A DNA stretch of 64,000 nt from the NCBI RefSeq assembly GCF_014656395.1, contig NZ_BNCI01000001.1, positions 124,001 to 188,000 on the forward strand, read 5' to 3'. Of the stretch, positions 42,638-51,035 are shown piece after piece. How positions within the stretch are numbered: the first letter of the stretch is position 1; every line of letters starts with the position of its first letter. The position numbers and the translations under genes were made by a program. A model generated the notes under the pieces. The model saw nothing but the letters and a program-made list of their open reading frames with translations, was not told the origin of the DNA and did no database searches. The DNA comes from Kordiimonas sediminis. Its GTDB lineage: Bacteria; Pseudomonadota; Alphaproteobacteria; Sphingomonadales; Kordiimonadaceae.

Positions 42638-44064
42638 TGCCCATAGCGCCGTCATATAGCCCCCAGTCCGCCTTTCTAAAGCTGGGCGAAGGATTTGCCG
42701 ATCCCGTCACTGCCGCAAATTTTCCGAAGCATATCCTGCGCTTTAGAAATGACCGGGCAGCCCAAAGTGTTGGTCTTGATACCCTGACAGACGACGAATG
42801 GATTACATATTTCGGGCGGTTTCATCCTTTGCCGGATGCAATGGAGACACCGCTGGCGCAGCGGTATCATGGCCACCAGTTTCGCTCCTATAATCCAGAC
42901 ATTGGCGATGGACGCGGATTTTTGTTCGCACAGTTGCAGGACAATCACGGCCGCCTGATGGACCTGGGCACAAAAGGTAGCGGCCAGACACCGTACAGTC
43001 GGTTCGGCGATGGTCGCCTGACGCTTAAAGGCGGTGTGCGGGAAATCCTGGCAACAGAGCTTTTGGAGGCACTCGGAGCCAACACATCGAAAACATTCTC
43101 TATCATTGAAACCGGGGAACAGCTTGAACGCAATGATGAACCGTCCCCAACACGATCTGCCGTTATGGTCCGTTTGACACACGGTAATATTCGTATTGGC
43201 ACCTTTCAGCGGCATGCGTATTTTTCTGACCAAGAACGAGTCCACAAGCTAACCCAATATTGTTTGGAGACATACTTCGCCCACTCCCTAAGCGGTAAAC
43301 GGGAAGATGATGCGATTGCCTTCCTGTCACTTGTCGCTGAAAAAGTTGCTGAAAACGCAGCGCACCTTATGGCGGCCGGGTTTGTGCACGGGGTCCTTAA
43401 TACGGACAACATCAACATCACCGGTGAAATATTTGATTTTGGCCCGTGGCGGTTCTTGCCTGAAATGGACTTGGGGTTCACCGCTGCGTATTTTGACCAC
43501 AGTGGGCTGTATAGCTTTGGCCGTCAGGCAGACGCGATGCACTGGAACATCTACCAGCTAGGCGGGGCGCTGACAGAAATCGCCCCGGAAGAAGAACTGA
43601 AAAAAGTGCTGGAGACTTTTCCCAAACTCTATCTGACGGCACTGCGGACAGCACTATTAAACAGGATAGGTGTCAAACCAAAAGGCGACAAAGAGGACGA
43701 CGAAGCCTTATCCCTGATCAATCACTTTATGATTAATAATAAAGTAGCCTACGAACAGTTTTTCTTTGACTGGTATGGCGGTCAGGCTGCGTCCTCGCAC
43801 CTTGAACAAAGCGCAAGCCCACTTATCGCCCTATACCAGGAAGACCGTAATACAGATCTGGTTGCATGTCTCCGGTCCTATAGCCCGATCAAAAAGGGGA
43901 TTAGAGACACAGCCTATTTTCTAAATGGTAGCCCCTGCACCCTATTGATTGATGAGGTTGAAAGCCTCTGGTCTGCCATTGCTGACAGGGATGACTGGAC
44001 GCCGTTATACACTAAAATTGACGCCATCCGCACCATGGGCGCGGCGCTGGCACCGCTCTCCTGA
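42637..44064 (+). CDS. selO: SelO/YdiU protein adenylyltransferase
   Basis: 475 residues, full length for SelO pseudokinases. Conserved stretches include PLAQRYHGHQF, DIGDGRGFLFAQLQ, LGTKGSGQTPYSRFGDGRLTLKGGVREIL, ETGEQL and the active-site VLNTDNINITGEIFDFGPW. SelO transfers AMP from ATP to Ser/Thr/Tyr residues of proteins and is linked to redox stress. The C-terminus (ALAPLS) has no Cys or selenocysteine three from the end as in vertebrate SelO. Coupled to a nitroreductase, which suits a redox role. Confidence 0.9.
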   Translation: MPIAPSYSPQSAFLKLGEGFADPVTAANFPKHILRFRNDRAAQSVGLDTLTDDEWITYFGRFHPLPDAMETPLAQRYHGHQFRSYNPDIGDGRGFLFAQLQDNHGRLMDLGTKGSGQTPYSRFGDGRLTLKGGVREILATELLEALGANTSKTFSIIETGEQLERNDEPSPTRSAVMVRLTHGNIRIGTFQRHAYFSDQERVHKLTQYCLETYFAHSLSGKREDDAIAFLSLVAEKVAENAAHLMAAGFVHGVLNTDNINITGEIFDFGPWRFLPEMDLGFTAAYFDHSGLYSFGRQADAMHWNIYQLGGALTEIAPEEELKKVLETFPKLYLTALRTALLNRIGVKPKGDKEDDEALSLINHFMINNKVAYEQFFFDWYGGQAASSHLEQSASPLIALYQEDRNTDLVACLRSYSPIKKGIRDTAYFLNGSPCTLLIDEVESLWSAIADRDDWTPLYTKIDAIRTMGAALAPLS

Positions 44065-44071
44065 AACTGCA

Positions 44072-44101
44072 AACGCCCGGCATCACAGAATACCGGGCGT
44101 T
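44072..44101. terminator. Hairpin between convergent selO and a small exported protein gene
   Basis: AACGCCCGG/CCGGGCGTT is a perfect 9-bp stem with a 12-base loop. It has GTT on each side but no long T-tract in either direction, so it may act on both transcripts weakly. Confidence 0.55.
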
Positions 44102-44125
44102 CAAAGAACAGACGATGGATCAACC

Positions 44126-44497
44126 TTAGTCCTGTGTAAGACGTTTCAGCCCTTCGCGAGCAATTGCCTTAACACGGCGGGGTTTACCCGACAGTACCAT
44201 CGCGAATGAATTATCGCGACCATCCAGTATTTCCTGATAAATGGCTGCTGCCTGCTCACTGCGGCCCGTAGTACCGTAGAGGAACGCCAGATTTAATTTG
44301 GCATACACACTGTCCTGATCATCCAGTGAAGACTGCAGCAATTCAGCTTCTGCAGATGCCCAATCACCACTTTTCAAAGCCTCAGAAGCGGCATCAACGG
44401 GACGAACTTCATCAGCAAAATCGAAGGCAACATCCTGTGCTGTAACGCCTGCAGTCATAGTTACTGCCGTCAGCAACCCAATAATCTGTTTTTTCAT
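44126..44497 (-). CDS. Small exported TPR-like protein
   Basis: 123 residues with a signal peptide (IIGLLTAVTMTAGVTAQ). The body has two tetratricopeptide-like helix pairs: ASEALKSGDWASAEAELLQS and AKLNLAFLYGTTGRSEQAAA. TPR units mediate protein contacts, so it may be a periplasmic adaptor. No partner is evident. The end is basic (RVKAIAREGLKRL). Confidence 0.7.
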   Translation of the reverse strand: MKKQIIGLLTAVTMTAGVTAQDVAFDFADEVRPVDAASEALKSGDWASAEAELLQSSLDDQDSVYAKLNLAFLYGTTGRSEQAAAIYQEILDGRDNSFAMVLSGKPRRVKAIAREGLKRLTQD

Positions 44498-44841
44498 ATT
44501 CCCACTCCTACTCGCTAAAGGTTCGTAACATATCTCTGATAACTATAGTTACTAATATTGTTATTTATGTCAAATATGCGTCAGGAATGACCCTAATTTT
44601 ATTACGAATATCATTAATTAGGGAAATTCCTATCCCTTTGTTTTACCTATGTTTTTTATTTTCTTTACGTGTTTGTTACAGGATTTTTACATGAATATTA
44701 TTTTTTTATGACATCGGAAATTACAAATTTTTGCCCTAAAAACAGGCAGTTCGTAACATTTCTGTCGCATAAAGCTGCTTTAGTTCTGACACAAAAATGA
44801 TCGAGTCTGCCTACGGCGTTCACTGCCTGACAGGCCAATAC
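44498..44841. other. AT-rich intergenic region
   Basis: About 340 bases, very AT-rich, with several T-runs. I find no gene, tRNA or clear hairpin. It must contain the promoters of the minus-strand TPR gene and of the plus-strand exported protein, but I cannot place them confidently. Confidence 0.5.
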
Positions 44842-45516
44842 ATGAACAGGGCTTTCGCTGTGCACGACTATAAAGCATTCATCTACCCCCGCGCATATCG
44901 GGATCAGCATATCGCCAAAATGATATTTTGCAGTGTAATCTTGCTAGCCCTACTAGCGTCGGCAGGCACCTATCCTGCCAATGCCGCTACAGCGAAAAAC
45001 AGGGTTGCTGCTCCAAATCTGGGACATGCCCCCATCACGCAGGCTCCAATGCTTTTCACGGACGCTTCAGACGAGGCACCTCGTGCAACTGCACGCAGTT
45101 TTGTCCTGTCAGCGGGTCTATACCGCGGGATGAGCTTGATGATTCTGGATGATTTAAAAGTACATCCGGCTATCACAAATTATGTCAGCAGACACGGCAT
45201 GAACCGTGTGCAGCCAATCGTTGTCCAACATATTAAAAGAGCCGTTGCTGCCCATACCTTTGAATGGGCTGACATGCTGGCCGACCTCCTTGCTGAAGAA
45301 TTCTCCACTGAGGAATTGCGGTCCATTCGGGACCAGCAAACGGCCTCCCCCTATTTCGGCGCATTCGTCGCAAAACAGTCCGCACTGCAAACCCGCATCA
45401 GGGAACGCGGACAATCCATATTGCAGACCGCTACAGACGAAGTGCTTGCCGACGTAAGCGCCAGCTTTAGCAGCGTTTCTAATGCCCAGACCAGCCGGAG
45501 CGCGCTATCTGATTAG
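44842..45516 (+). CDS. Exported protein, possibly DUF2059-like
   Basis: 224 residues from the ATG at 44842, chosen because AGG lies 7 bases upstream; starts at 44797 or 44920 are possible. The last would begin right at the hydrophobic signal (MIFCSVILLALLASAGTYPA). The mature part is helical; the stretch ADLLAEEFSTEELRSIRDQQ recalls the DUF2059 pattern, but the match is weak. Its 3' end overlaps the convergent transporter gene by 38 bases. Function unknown. Confidence 0.55.
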   Translation: MNRAFAVHDYKAFIYPRAYRDQHIAKMIFCSVILLALLASAGTYPANAATAKNRVAAPNLGHAPITQAPMLFTDASDEAPRATARSFVLSAGLYRGMSLMILDDLKVHPAITNYVSRHGMNRVQPIVVQHIKRAVAAHTFEWADMLADLLAEEFSTEELRSIRDQQTASPYFGAFVAKQSALQTRIRERGQSILQTATDEVLADVSASFSSVSNAQTSRSALSD

Positions 45517-46765
45517 TGAGCAAGCGTCCGTACCCGCGCATCAGAATAACCGACACTAGTTTCAGCACTGCGGGTGCAACAGCATACAGCCCCAGTAACA
45601 TGGCACTGTTTACTGATTGAACTTCATCAGGCGAGGCCCCCACAAACTCCATATCAAGCAAAGGGAAAGCAATTCCCACCGCCAGTGCCAATGTCAGTTT
45701 TGATGTAACACCCCAAACAGCAAAATACAGACCCGTACGACGTTTGCCCCGCTTCTGGGCATCCAGTTCGACCAGATCCGCCAACATAGAAGCAGGAAGT
45801 GCCAAGTCTGCGCCGGCCATCAACCCGGTCACCAGTGTAATCCCGACGAAAAGGGGCAATCCCAGTGTTGGTACAAATATGGTCAGTAAAAATACAGATG
45901 CCGCTACTATCATCCCCACCGACCAACAGGCTTCCTTAGGCCAATATTTTGTCAGCCGCACCCACAAAGGCACGCTAATCGCCGCGACAAGGAAATACAG
46001 CACCAGAAGCGGGCCAGCCATCTCCGGCCTTTTTAAAATATGCGCGGCAAACAAGATAAACACCGTCGCAGGAAAGGCATTTGCTGTGCCGTTCACCAAC
46101 TGACTGATAATCAGAACATTAAACGCTGACCCCCGTCTAAATAGGGATTTCACATCGTCAAACCCAATCACCGCACCTGAATGCGCAGGAACAGTCCCAG
46201 GCAGGTTTCTAAGAAGAAGAAGGGCGACAATGAAAATAACGGCCGCCAACAGAATGTTGAAACGAATAACCTGTTCAAGCGGCGGCGCACCCCACAACAG
46301 GACAGGGATTGTCAAGGCCGCCACCGTCCCAGCCAGTCCAAAAACCACCCGCGATGCGGCAAAAACGCTGTGACCGTGATATGTGTCATCAATCTCGGCA
46401 CCAAGCGCATAGTATGGTACCAGCATAACAGTGCCGCACACATACCAGAGCGTGCCCCAGAAAAACACGCCAACTGCCCCATAGTTTCCGTCCACCAGCA
46501 TCCAGAACGACAGCAAGAAACCCGGCAGGCCGAATAAAATCCATAGTCTTCGGTCTCTGAAACGGCCAGAGGCGCGATCCAGCAGATATCCCACCACCGG
46601 GTCCGTGAAAGTATCAATCAACCGCGCCAGTAAAAAGACACTGCCGACAGCGGTCAGTGACAATATGCCCAAAGAAGCCAGATAAGACGGCATATAGACC
46701 TGCATCACCAAAAGGGAGATTGCAGCAGGGAAGGAAAAAACACCGTAATTGATTGCCAGTTTCAT
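45479..46765 (-). CDS. GPH-type MFS transporter (melibiose carrier-like)
   Basis: 428 residues and about 12 transmembrane helices. The GPH/MelB signature is visible early: LLARLIDTFTDPVVGYLLDR with GRFRDRRLWILFGLPGF next. The equivalent gene in Rhodobacter sits beside rpoE-chrR and responds to singlet oxygen, which suits its promoter (AGATCT-N16-CGTA) and its neighbours here. A sugar/cation symporter by family, but the genomic company suggests a lipid-related or unknown substrate. Confidence 0.85.
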   Translation of the reverse strand: MKLAINYGVFSFPAAISLLVMQVYMPSYLASLGILSLTAVGSVFLLARLIDTFTDPVVGYLLDRASGRFRDRRLWILFGLPGFLLSFWMLVDGNYGAVGVFFWGTLWYVCGTVMLVPYYALGAEIDDTYHGHSVFAASRVVFGLAGTVAALTIPVLLWGAPPLEQVIRFNILLAAVIFIVALLLLRNLPGTVPAHSGAVIGFDDVKSLFRRGSAFNVLIISQLVNGTANAFPATVFILFAAHILKRPEMAGPLLVLYFLVAAISVPLWVRLTKYWPKEACWSVGMIVAASVFLLTIFVPTLGLPLFVGITLVTGLMAGADLALPASMLADLVELDAQKRGKRRTGLYFAVWGVTSKLTLALAVGIAFPLLDMEFVGASPDEVQSVNSAMLLGLYAVAPAVLKLVSVILMRGYGRLLTNQIARSGWSGH

Positions 46766-46805
46766 GCCGCTGTTCCGAGACTAATTGTTTTTACTAAAGT
46801 ATTTC

Positions 46806-46851
46806 TACGAAACCCATGGTACCTTAGATCTGGAACACCTTTTAATCCGTA
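46806..46851. promoter_or_regulatory. Divergent ECF-type promoters sharing one palindromic -35
   Basis: AGATCT at 46826-46831 is its own reverse complement. Exactly 16 bases away on each side lies CGTA (plus: 46848-46851; minus: 46806-46809). Each half resembles the TGATC-N16-CGTA pattern I associate with RpoE of the ChrR type. The plus half would drive DUF6134-SDR and the minus half the transporter, with leaders of about 30 bases. Confidence 0.6.
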
Positions 46852-46884
46852 CAATGTGTAGCGACTAACAAGGAGTGTTTCATA

Positions 46885-47571
46885 GTGTTGGCCTTACTTG
46901 CATCAACCTGTATCCTAACAGCCTCGACGGCCCCTACGCCGAAGCAGATAACAAATGATTGGGCGCTTGAAACGTACGGCCCCAAAATGGAGTTTCAGGT
47001 TCACCGGGACGGCAAAAAAATCGGCTCGCATCAAGTTACTTTTTCCGAGACGGAACAAGGGCATTTACAAGTGGAAGCCGAAACACGTCTGCGCGTGAAG
47101 TTTCTTTTCCTCACCGCTTATAAATTTGACTATAAAACAAAGTCAATTTGGCAGGATAGCACTCTCAAGCGTCTTGATGCCCGAACCCGGGACGGAGGCG
47201 ATGTTACTGAATTTTCGGCAAACTTTGACATGTCTTCGGTTACAATCCAGATGGATGACAAACAGAAAACGCACGATATACAGAGCCCCCTTTTCCCGAC
47301 AAACCACTGGAACCCTTCAGTCCTGGACCGGACAAGTGTTTTCAACACGATCACCGGACGGGTCAATGACATAGAAATCATTCCGCGGGACTGGGAAACA
47401 ATTGATACGCCAAACGGTCCGATAAAGGCCAGACGCTATGATTATGCCGGCGACCTTCAGGATGTTTCCAGTTGGTATGATGAAAAAGGGCGCTGGGTTG
47501 GCCTAAGATTTAAGGGCCGTGACGGGTCCACCATTTCCTATGAATGTGTACAGTGCGGAGTTAGTGGATGA
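46885..47571 (+). CDS. DUF6134-family protein
   Basis: 228 residues from a GTG with AAGGAG upstream. A short hydrophobic N-terminus (LALLASTCILTASTA) suggests export. The body is beta-rich and follows the DUF6134 pattern: KMEFQVHRDGKKIGSHQVTF, AETRLRVKFLFLTAYKFDY, and a C-terminal DVSSWYDEKGRWVGLRFKGR. No activity is known to me. It overlaps the SDR gene by 4 bases (ATGA) and shares the divergent promoter region with the transporter. Confidence 0.85.
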   Translation: MLALLASTCILTASTAPTPKQITNDWALETYGPKMEFQVHRDGKKIGSHQVTFSETEQGHLQVEAETRLRVKFLFLTAYKFDYKTKSIWQDSTLKRLDARTRDGGDVTEFSANFDMSSVTIQMDDKQKTHDIQSPLFPTNHWNPSVLDRTSVFNTITGRVNDIEIIPRDWETIDTPNGPIKARRYDYAGDLQDVSSWYDEKGRWVGLRFKGRDGSTISYECVQCGVSG

Positions 47572-48335
47572 CAGCCACCCACCAAAAGCCATGGGTGACT
47601 GCCTGGATTATCGGCGGCAGCAGTGGTCTTGGCGCAGAAACGGCCCGGCAATTAGCTACACAAGGATGTCGAACATATGTATCAGCACGTTCCGTTGGTG
47701 CGCTCACGGATTTATGCAAGGAAAATACAAACCTTGTGCCGCTGCCACTGGACATAACGGATAGGGCTGCCTGTAAAATTGCAGCCGATACCGTAGTGGC
47801 GGAGCTTGGGCACCTGCCAGACCTGATTATTCTAAACGCAGCAGTGTACACCCCGATGGGCGTGAAAGATTTCAGTGCTACCGCGATACAGACCATGGTG
47901 GATGTCAACTATATGGGGATCGTTCATATGTTTGATGCCCTGTTGCCTTTCAGAACGCAGAAACAGCGAACCGTTATTGCCTCGGTCACGTCCCCTAGCG
48001 GTTGGCGCGGCCTGCCAGGCGGTGTTGGTTATGCTCCGACCAAGGCAGCGCTGATAAATCTAGTCGAAGGGCTACGATGCGAACTGATCGACACCTCCCT
48101 GGATCTGCGGATAGTCAATCCCGGTTTCATTCGTACGCGTCTGACCGAAAAAAATAGTTTCTCCATGCCGCAACTGATGGAGCCTGCAGATGCAGCGCAG
48201 CGCATGTTGAAAGGTTTGTCTGGCGCCTCCTTCGAGACAGCTTTCCCGCGTCCTTTTGTGTCAGTACTGCGGCTCCTTAGCCGGCTGCCCTACTGGCTGT
48301 ACTTTCGTCTTATGAAACAGAATCCAGACACATAA
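47568..48335 (+). CDS. Short-chain dehydrogenase/reductase
   Basis: 255 residues. Cofactor motif GGSSGLGAETARQL at the N-terminus, NAAVYTP, then catalytic Ser in ASVTSPSGWRG and YAPTKAA (Tyr-x3-Lys). Classical SDR. Orthologue-like SDRs stand beside the cyclopropane-synthase and amine-oxidase genes in Rhodobacter's RpoE regulon. An oxidation or reduction of lipid or aldehyde products is plausible but not shown. Followed by a strong terminator. Confidence 0.88.
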   Translation: MTATHQKPWVTAWIIGGSSGLGAETARQLATQGCRTYVSARSVGALTDLCKENTNLVPLPLDITDRAACKIAADTVVAELGHLPDLIILNAAVYTPMGVKDFSATAIQTMVDVNYMGIVHMFDALLPFRTQKQRTVIASVTSPSGWRGLPGGVGYAPTKAALINLVEGLRCELIDTSLDLRIVNPGFIRTRLTEKNSFSMPQLMEPADAAQRMLKGLSGASFETAFPRPFVSVLRLLSRLPYWLYFRLMKQNPDT

Positions 48336-48360
48336 AAAGCTGCCCTAAGAGGCAGCTTTT
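48335..48360. terminator. Bidirectional terminator between the SDR and DUF3833 genes
   Basis: AAAAGCTGCC/GGCAGCTTTT is a perfect 10-bp stem with a 6-base loop, giving T-tracts on both strands between two convergent operons. Confidence 0.85.
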
Positions 48361-48394
48361 GTAATCTTTATTCCACCAGAAAAACTATCCGATA

Positions 48395-48919
48395 TCAGGG
48401 TTTGTAAAAACTGAGCGTAACACTGCCCACATTAAACCCCCATTTGGTCACATGTGCCCGGTTCAAAAGAACACCGTCTTCCTGCAGGAACATCCAATCA
48501 TCGAACTTCAGCTTATAGCTGGTGTCATCCACAGGGAGATCAAAAACATATACCCAGTTAAACGCATTGCCGGACGCTTCGCCGCGGGCTATGCCAACTA
48601 CACCGTCTGCTGACCCTTCATACGTACCGTCAGGCAATTTCCGGATTTTCCAGATACGTTTATCAACGCTGCCGTCCTTATAGAAAAAGTCTTCATCAAG
48701 CGTCAGGACGTTATCTTCGTATGTTCCGTTGATAACGACTTTGAATTGGCTTTTAACCTCCCCTGATCTGTTCTCAAAAACGCCATAAGCAATCGTTTCG
48801 CCAACGAAATATTCTTCGATTAACAGTGTTGGGGTCTGGTTGGTAAAATCACTAACTTTCATCGTACTGCATCCTGCGATAACAAAAGCAAAAAGCATCA
48901 TTAAAATAGATCTGATCAT
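48395..48919 (-). CDS. DUF3833 lipoprotein
   Basis: 174 residues. Lipobox FVIAGCSTM with Cys about residue 17. The body follows the DUF3833 pattern (LLIEEYFVGETIAYGVFENR, DEDFFYKDGSVDKRIWKI, FDLPVDDTSYKLKFDDWMFL). DUF3833 is consistently found with DUF1365, cyclopropane-synthase-like and amine-oxidase genes. A beta-barrel-like lipid-binding role is a guess. Last gene of the four-gene operon, 45 bases after the methyltransferase. Confidence 0.88.
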   Translation of the reverse strand: MIRSILMMLFAFVIAGCSTMKVSDFTNQTPTLLIEEYFVGETIAYGVFENRSGEVKSQFKVVINGTYEDNVLTLDEDFFYKDGSVDKRIWKIRKLPDGTYEGSADGVVGIARGEASGNAFNWVYVFDLPVDDTSYKLKFDDWMFLQEDGVLLNRAHVTKWGFNVGSVTLSFYKP

Positions 48920-48963
48920 TCATACGGCTCCTTTTCTGTGCACATTGTGGCTGCCGACAGTGC

Positions 48964-50211
48964 TCAGTCCTGATGACGCAAGCTAAACTGAACAACATCA
49001 ATCGTGCCCGCATCAAATCCTGCTTCGCAATATTCAAGGTAATAGAGCCACATCCGGTAAAAACGGTCGTCAAATCCTTGCTGCTGCAAGCGTGGCCAGG
49101 ACGTGATAAAACTCTCCCGCCACCGCCGTAATGTTTCGGCATAATCCGGACCAAAGGCAAAGCAGTCTGTTACCGTCAGACCCGCAGCATTTGCATGCTC
49201 TCTAAAAGCCTCTTTGCTGGGCAACATGCCGCCAGGAAAAATATATTTCTGGATAAAATCGACCTTGTCCCGGTATTTCAGAAAACGGTCATGATCAATC
49301 GTAATCACCTGAATGGAAGCTCTGCCGTTCTCAGCCAATCTTTCTTTCAATGTCTCGAAATATGTCGGCCAGTGGTTCTCTCCAACCGCCTCAAACATTT
49401 CAATGGAAACAATCTTGTCAAACTTCCCTTGTGTATCCCGGTAATCTTCAAACACCAGATCTGCTGACGGTTCGTTTTCCAGACGTTTTTGCGCGTATGC
49501 AAGCTGTTCGCGTGAAATGGTTATCCCTTTGTATTCGGCACCGTACCTACTGACCACATGCTCGGCAAACCCGCCCCAGCCGCAACCAATTTCCAAAACC
49601 CGGTCACCTGACTGGATATCTATCGCATCACAAATGCGGGCATACTTGGCATGCTGGGACTGTTCCAGACAGGTCGTCTTAGAAAAGTCACCCGATGAAT
49701 AGCTCATCGTCGGATCAAGCCATTCCCGGTAAAAGTCATTACCAAGATCATAATGATAGGAGATGTTTTTCCGCGATCCACTGCGATTATTATTATTCAG
49801 AAATTTATGCGTGAAGCGGTTCCATAGCCCTGTTAGCCATGTTGCGGAAGGCGTATTTACAACAGCCTCTTCATTGGCCAGATACCAGGAAAACAAGTTG
49901 CCCGGGCTATCAATATTAAGATCTCCGCTGATAAAGGCATCCGCAAATCCCAACTCACCACTAGTCAAATACTTCCAGACTGCCCGCCAGTTGCAAATCT
50001 CGAGAGTGACCTTCGAGCCCGGATACATGCCGCGGTGGACTATTGGTGCCCTGCCTTTTACCACGACTGTAATTTCCCCAACTTGGGCATTCTTGAATAG
50101 CGCCTTAATATGGCGCGCCAGAAAGCCATTCTGCACTTGTTCACTTCTTGATCTCAGATAGTCGCTACCAACATCAATCACAGGATCAGAGAGAGTTTCA
50201 GGGTTCTTCAT
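48964..50211 (-). CDS. Cyclopropane-fatty-acyl-phospholipid synthase-like methyltransferase
   Basis: 415 residues. SAM-binding motif VLEIGCGWGGFAEHV, then GITISREQLAYAQKRL, KIVSIEMFEAVGENHW, and the late FIQKYIFPGGMLPS, all CFA synthase hallmarks. It adds a methylene or methyl from SAM to an unsaturated acyl chain of membrane phospholipid. In Rhodobacter the homologue (UfaM) methylates vaccenate as the first step to a furan fatty acid. Given the amine oxidase and DUF1365 genes in the same operon, that role is more likely here than plain cyclopropanation. Overlaps DUF1365 by 4 bases. Confidence 0.9.
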   Translation of the reverse strand: MKNPETLSDPVIDVGSDYLRSRSEQVQNGFLARHIKALFKNAQVGEITVVVKGRAPIVHRGMYPGSKVTLEICNWRAVWKYLTSGELGFADAFISGDLNIDSPGNLFSWYLANEEAVVNTPSATWLTGLWNRFTHKFLNNNNRSGSRKNISYHYDLGNDFYREWLDPTMSYSSGDFSKTTCLEQSQHAKYARICDAIDIQSGDRVLEIGCGWGGFAEHVVSRYGAEYKGITISREQLAYAQKRLENEPSADLVFEDYRDTQGKFDKIVSIEMFEAVGENHWPTYFETLKERLAENGRASIQVITIDHDRFLKYRDKVDFIQKYIFPGGMLPSKEAFREHANAAGLTVTDCFAFGPDYAETLRRWRESFITSWPRLQQQGFDDRFYRMWLYYLEYCEAGFDAGTIDVVQFSLRHQD

Positions 50212-51035
50212 GCGGCGTCCTCCTGGTGCAACAATGTGGATTTTCGAGAAAGGGGTGGTGTCGTCTCTGATGACTGATAGTCATGCTTCTGACGGTGCGG
50301 AAATACTGTTATCCTCTTGACCCAAAGGCGGGCGGCTTCAAACAATATTCCTGCGAAAACTTTCAAGGTCATCAACGGCATCTGCGCACATAGTGTCGCA
50401 AGGTTCCTGTCAGTCAGAGAACATCTTTCGCCACAAAATGTAGCCGTCAAAAGCCGTGTACCCGTTTTCGAATAGTTGATGGCGACAGATAACTTCTCAT
50501 CCGGTTCTGTCAGATTAAACCTGTACTGCCCGTCCATTTCAAAGAAGGGACTGACGTGAAAGACTTTTTCTGCGAAATGACTATCCGTCATACTGGCACC
50601 TTCCCGAAGCACATGAATATAGTTATGCCGCTCACCAAAAGTGTTACTGACTTCGTAGATCACGAAAAGGGGTTTACCGTCTGCACCGCAACAGTAAAAA
50701 ACAGAAAGCGGGTTAAAAACATAGCCCAGTATGCGCGGATAGGTCAGCAGATAGACTTTCCGGACCGCTGCAGTGTCATGTCCTTCCCGGGACAGCATAT
50801 CCAACATGCGCTGTTTCAGCGGCAGAGCGTCCGAGCTATCCCTGTCGCCGTGATCTTTTTCATAAAAACTGACAATATTAAAACGGTTCACGGAAAACAA
50901 GTTTAGCCCGCGGGCTGTCTCTGCCACCGTATCCAGATCTAGGAACAGGTTAAACACACGGTAAGTAAAGGCATGCACCTTCGGTCTATACCGTTTATGG
51001 AACACAGTTCCTGTATAGAGCCCGCTACCGGTCAT
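50208..51035 (-). CDS. DUF1365 protein, probable furan fatty acid pathway
   Basis: 275 residues, soluble. Family stretches include GTVFHKRYRPKVHAFTYRVF, FNLFLDLD, YLLTYPRILGYVFNPLSVFYC and AEKVFHVSPFF. DUF1365 genes accompany amine-oxidase and CFA-synthase genes in many proteobacteria. In the furan fatty acid pathway of Rhodobacter one of the two companion proteins desaturates (UfaD) and the other adds oxygen (UfaO); I do not recall with certainty which one is DUF1365. Overlaps both neighbours by 4 bases, so strictly coupled. Confidence 0.88.
   Translation of the reverse strand: MTGSGLYTGTVFHKRYRPKVHAFTYRVFNLFLDLDTVAETARGLNLFSVNRFNIVSFYEKDHGDRDSSDALPLKQRMLDMLSREGHDTAAVRKVYLLTYPRILGYVFNPLSVFYCCGADGKPLFVIYEVSNTFGERHNYIHVLREGASMTDSHFAEKVFHVSPFFEMDGQYRFNLTEPDEKLSVAINYSKTGTRLLTATFCGERCSLTDRNLATLCAQMPLMTLKVFAGILFEAARLWVKRITVFPHRQKHDYQSSETTPPLSRKSTLLHQEDAA

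Noticed and set aside
44690-44800. Pho-box-like words upstream of the small exported protein
   Set aside because: Single words resembling CTGTCGC and CTGACAC occur, but not at 11-bp spacing.
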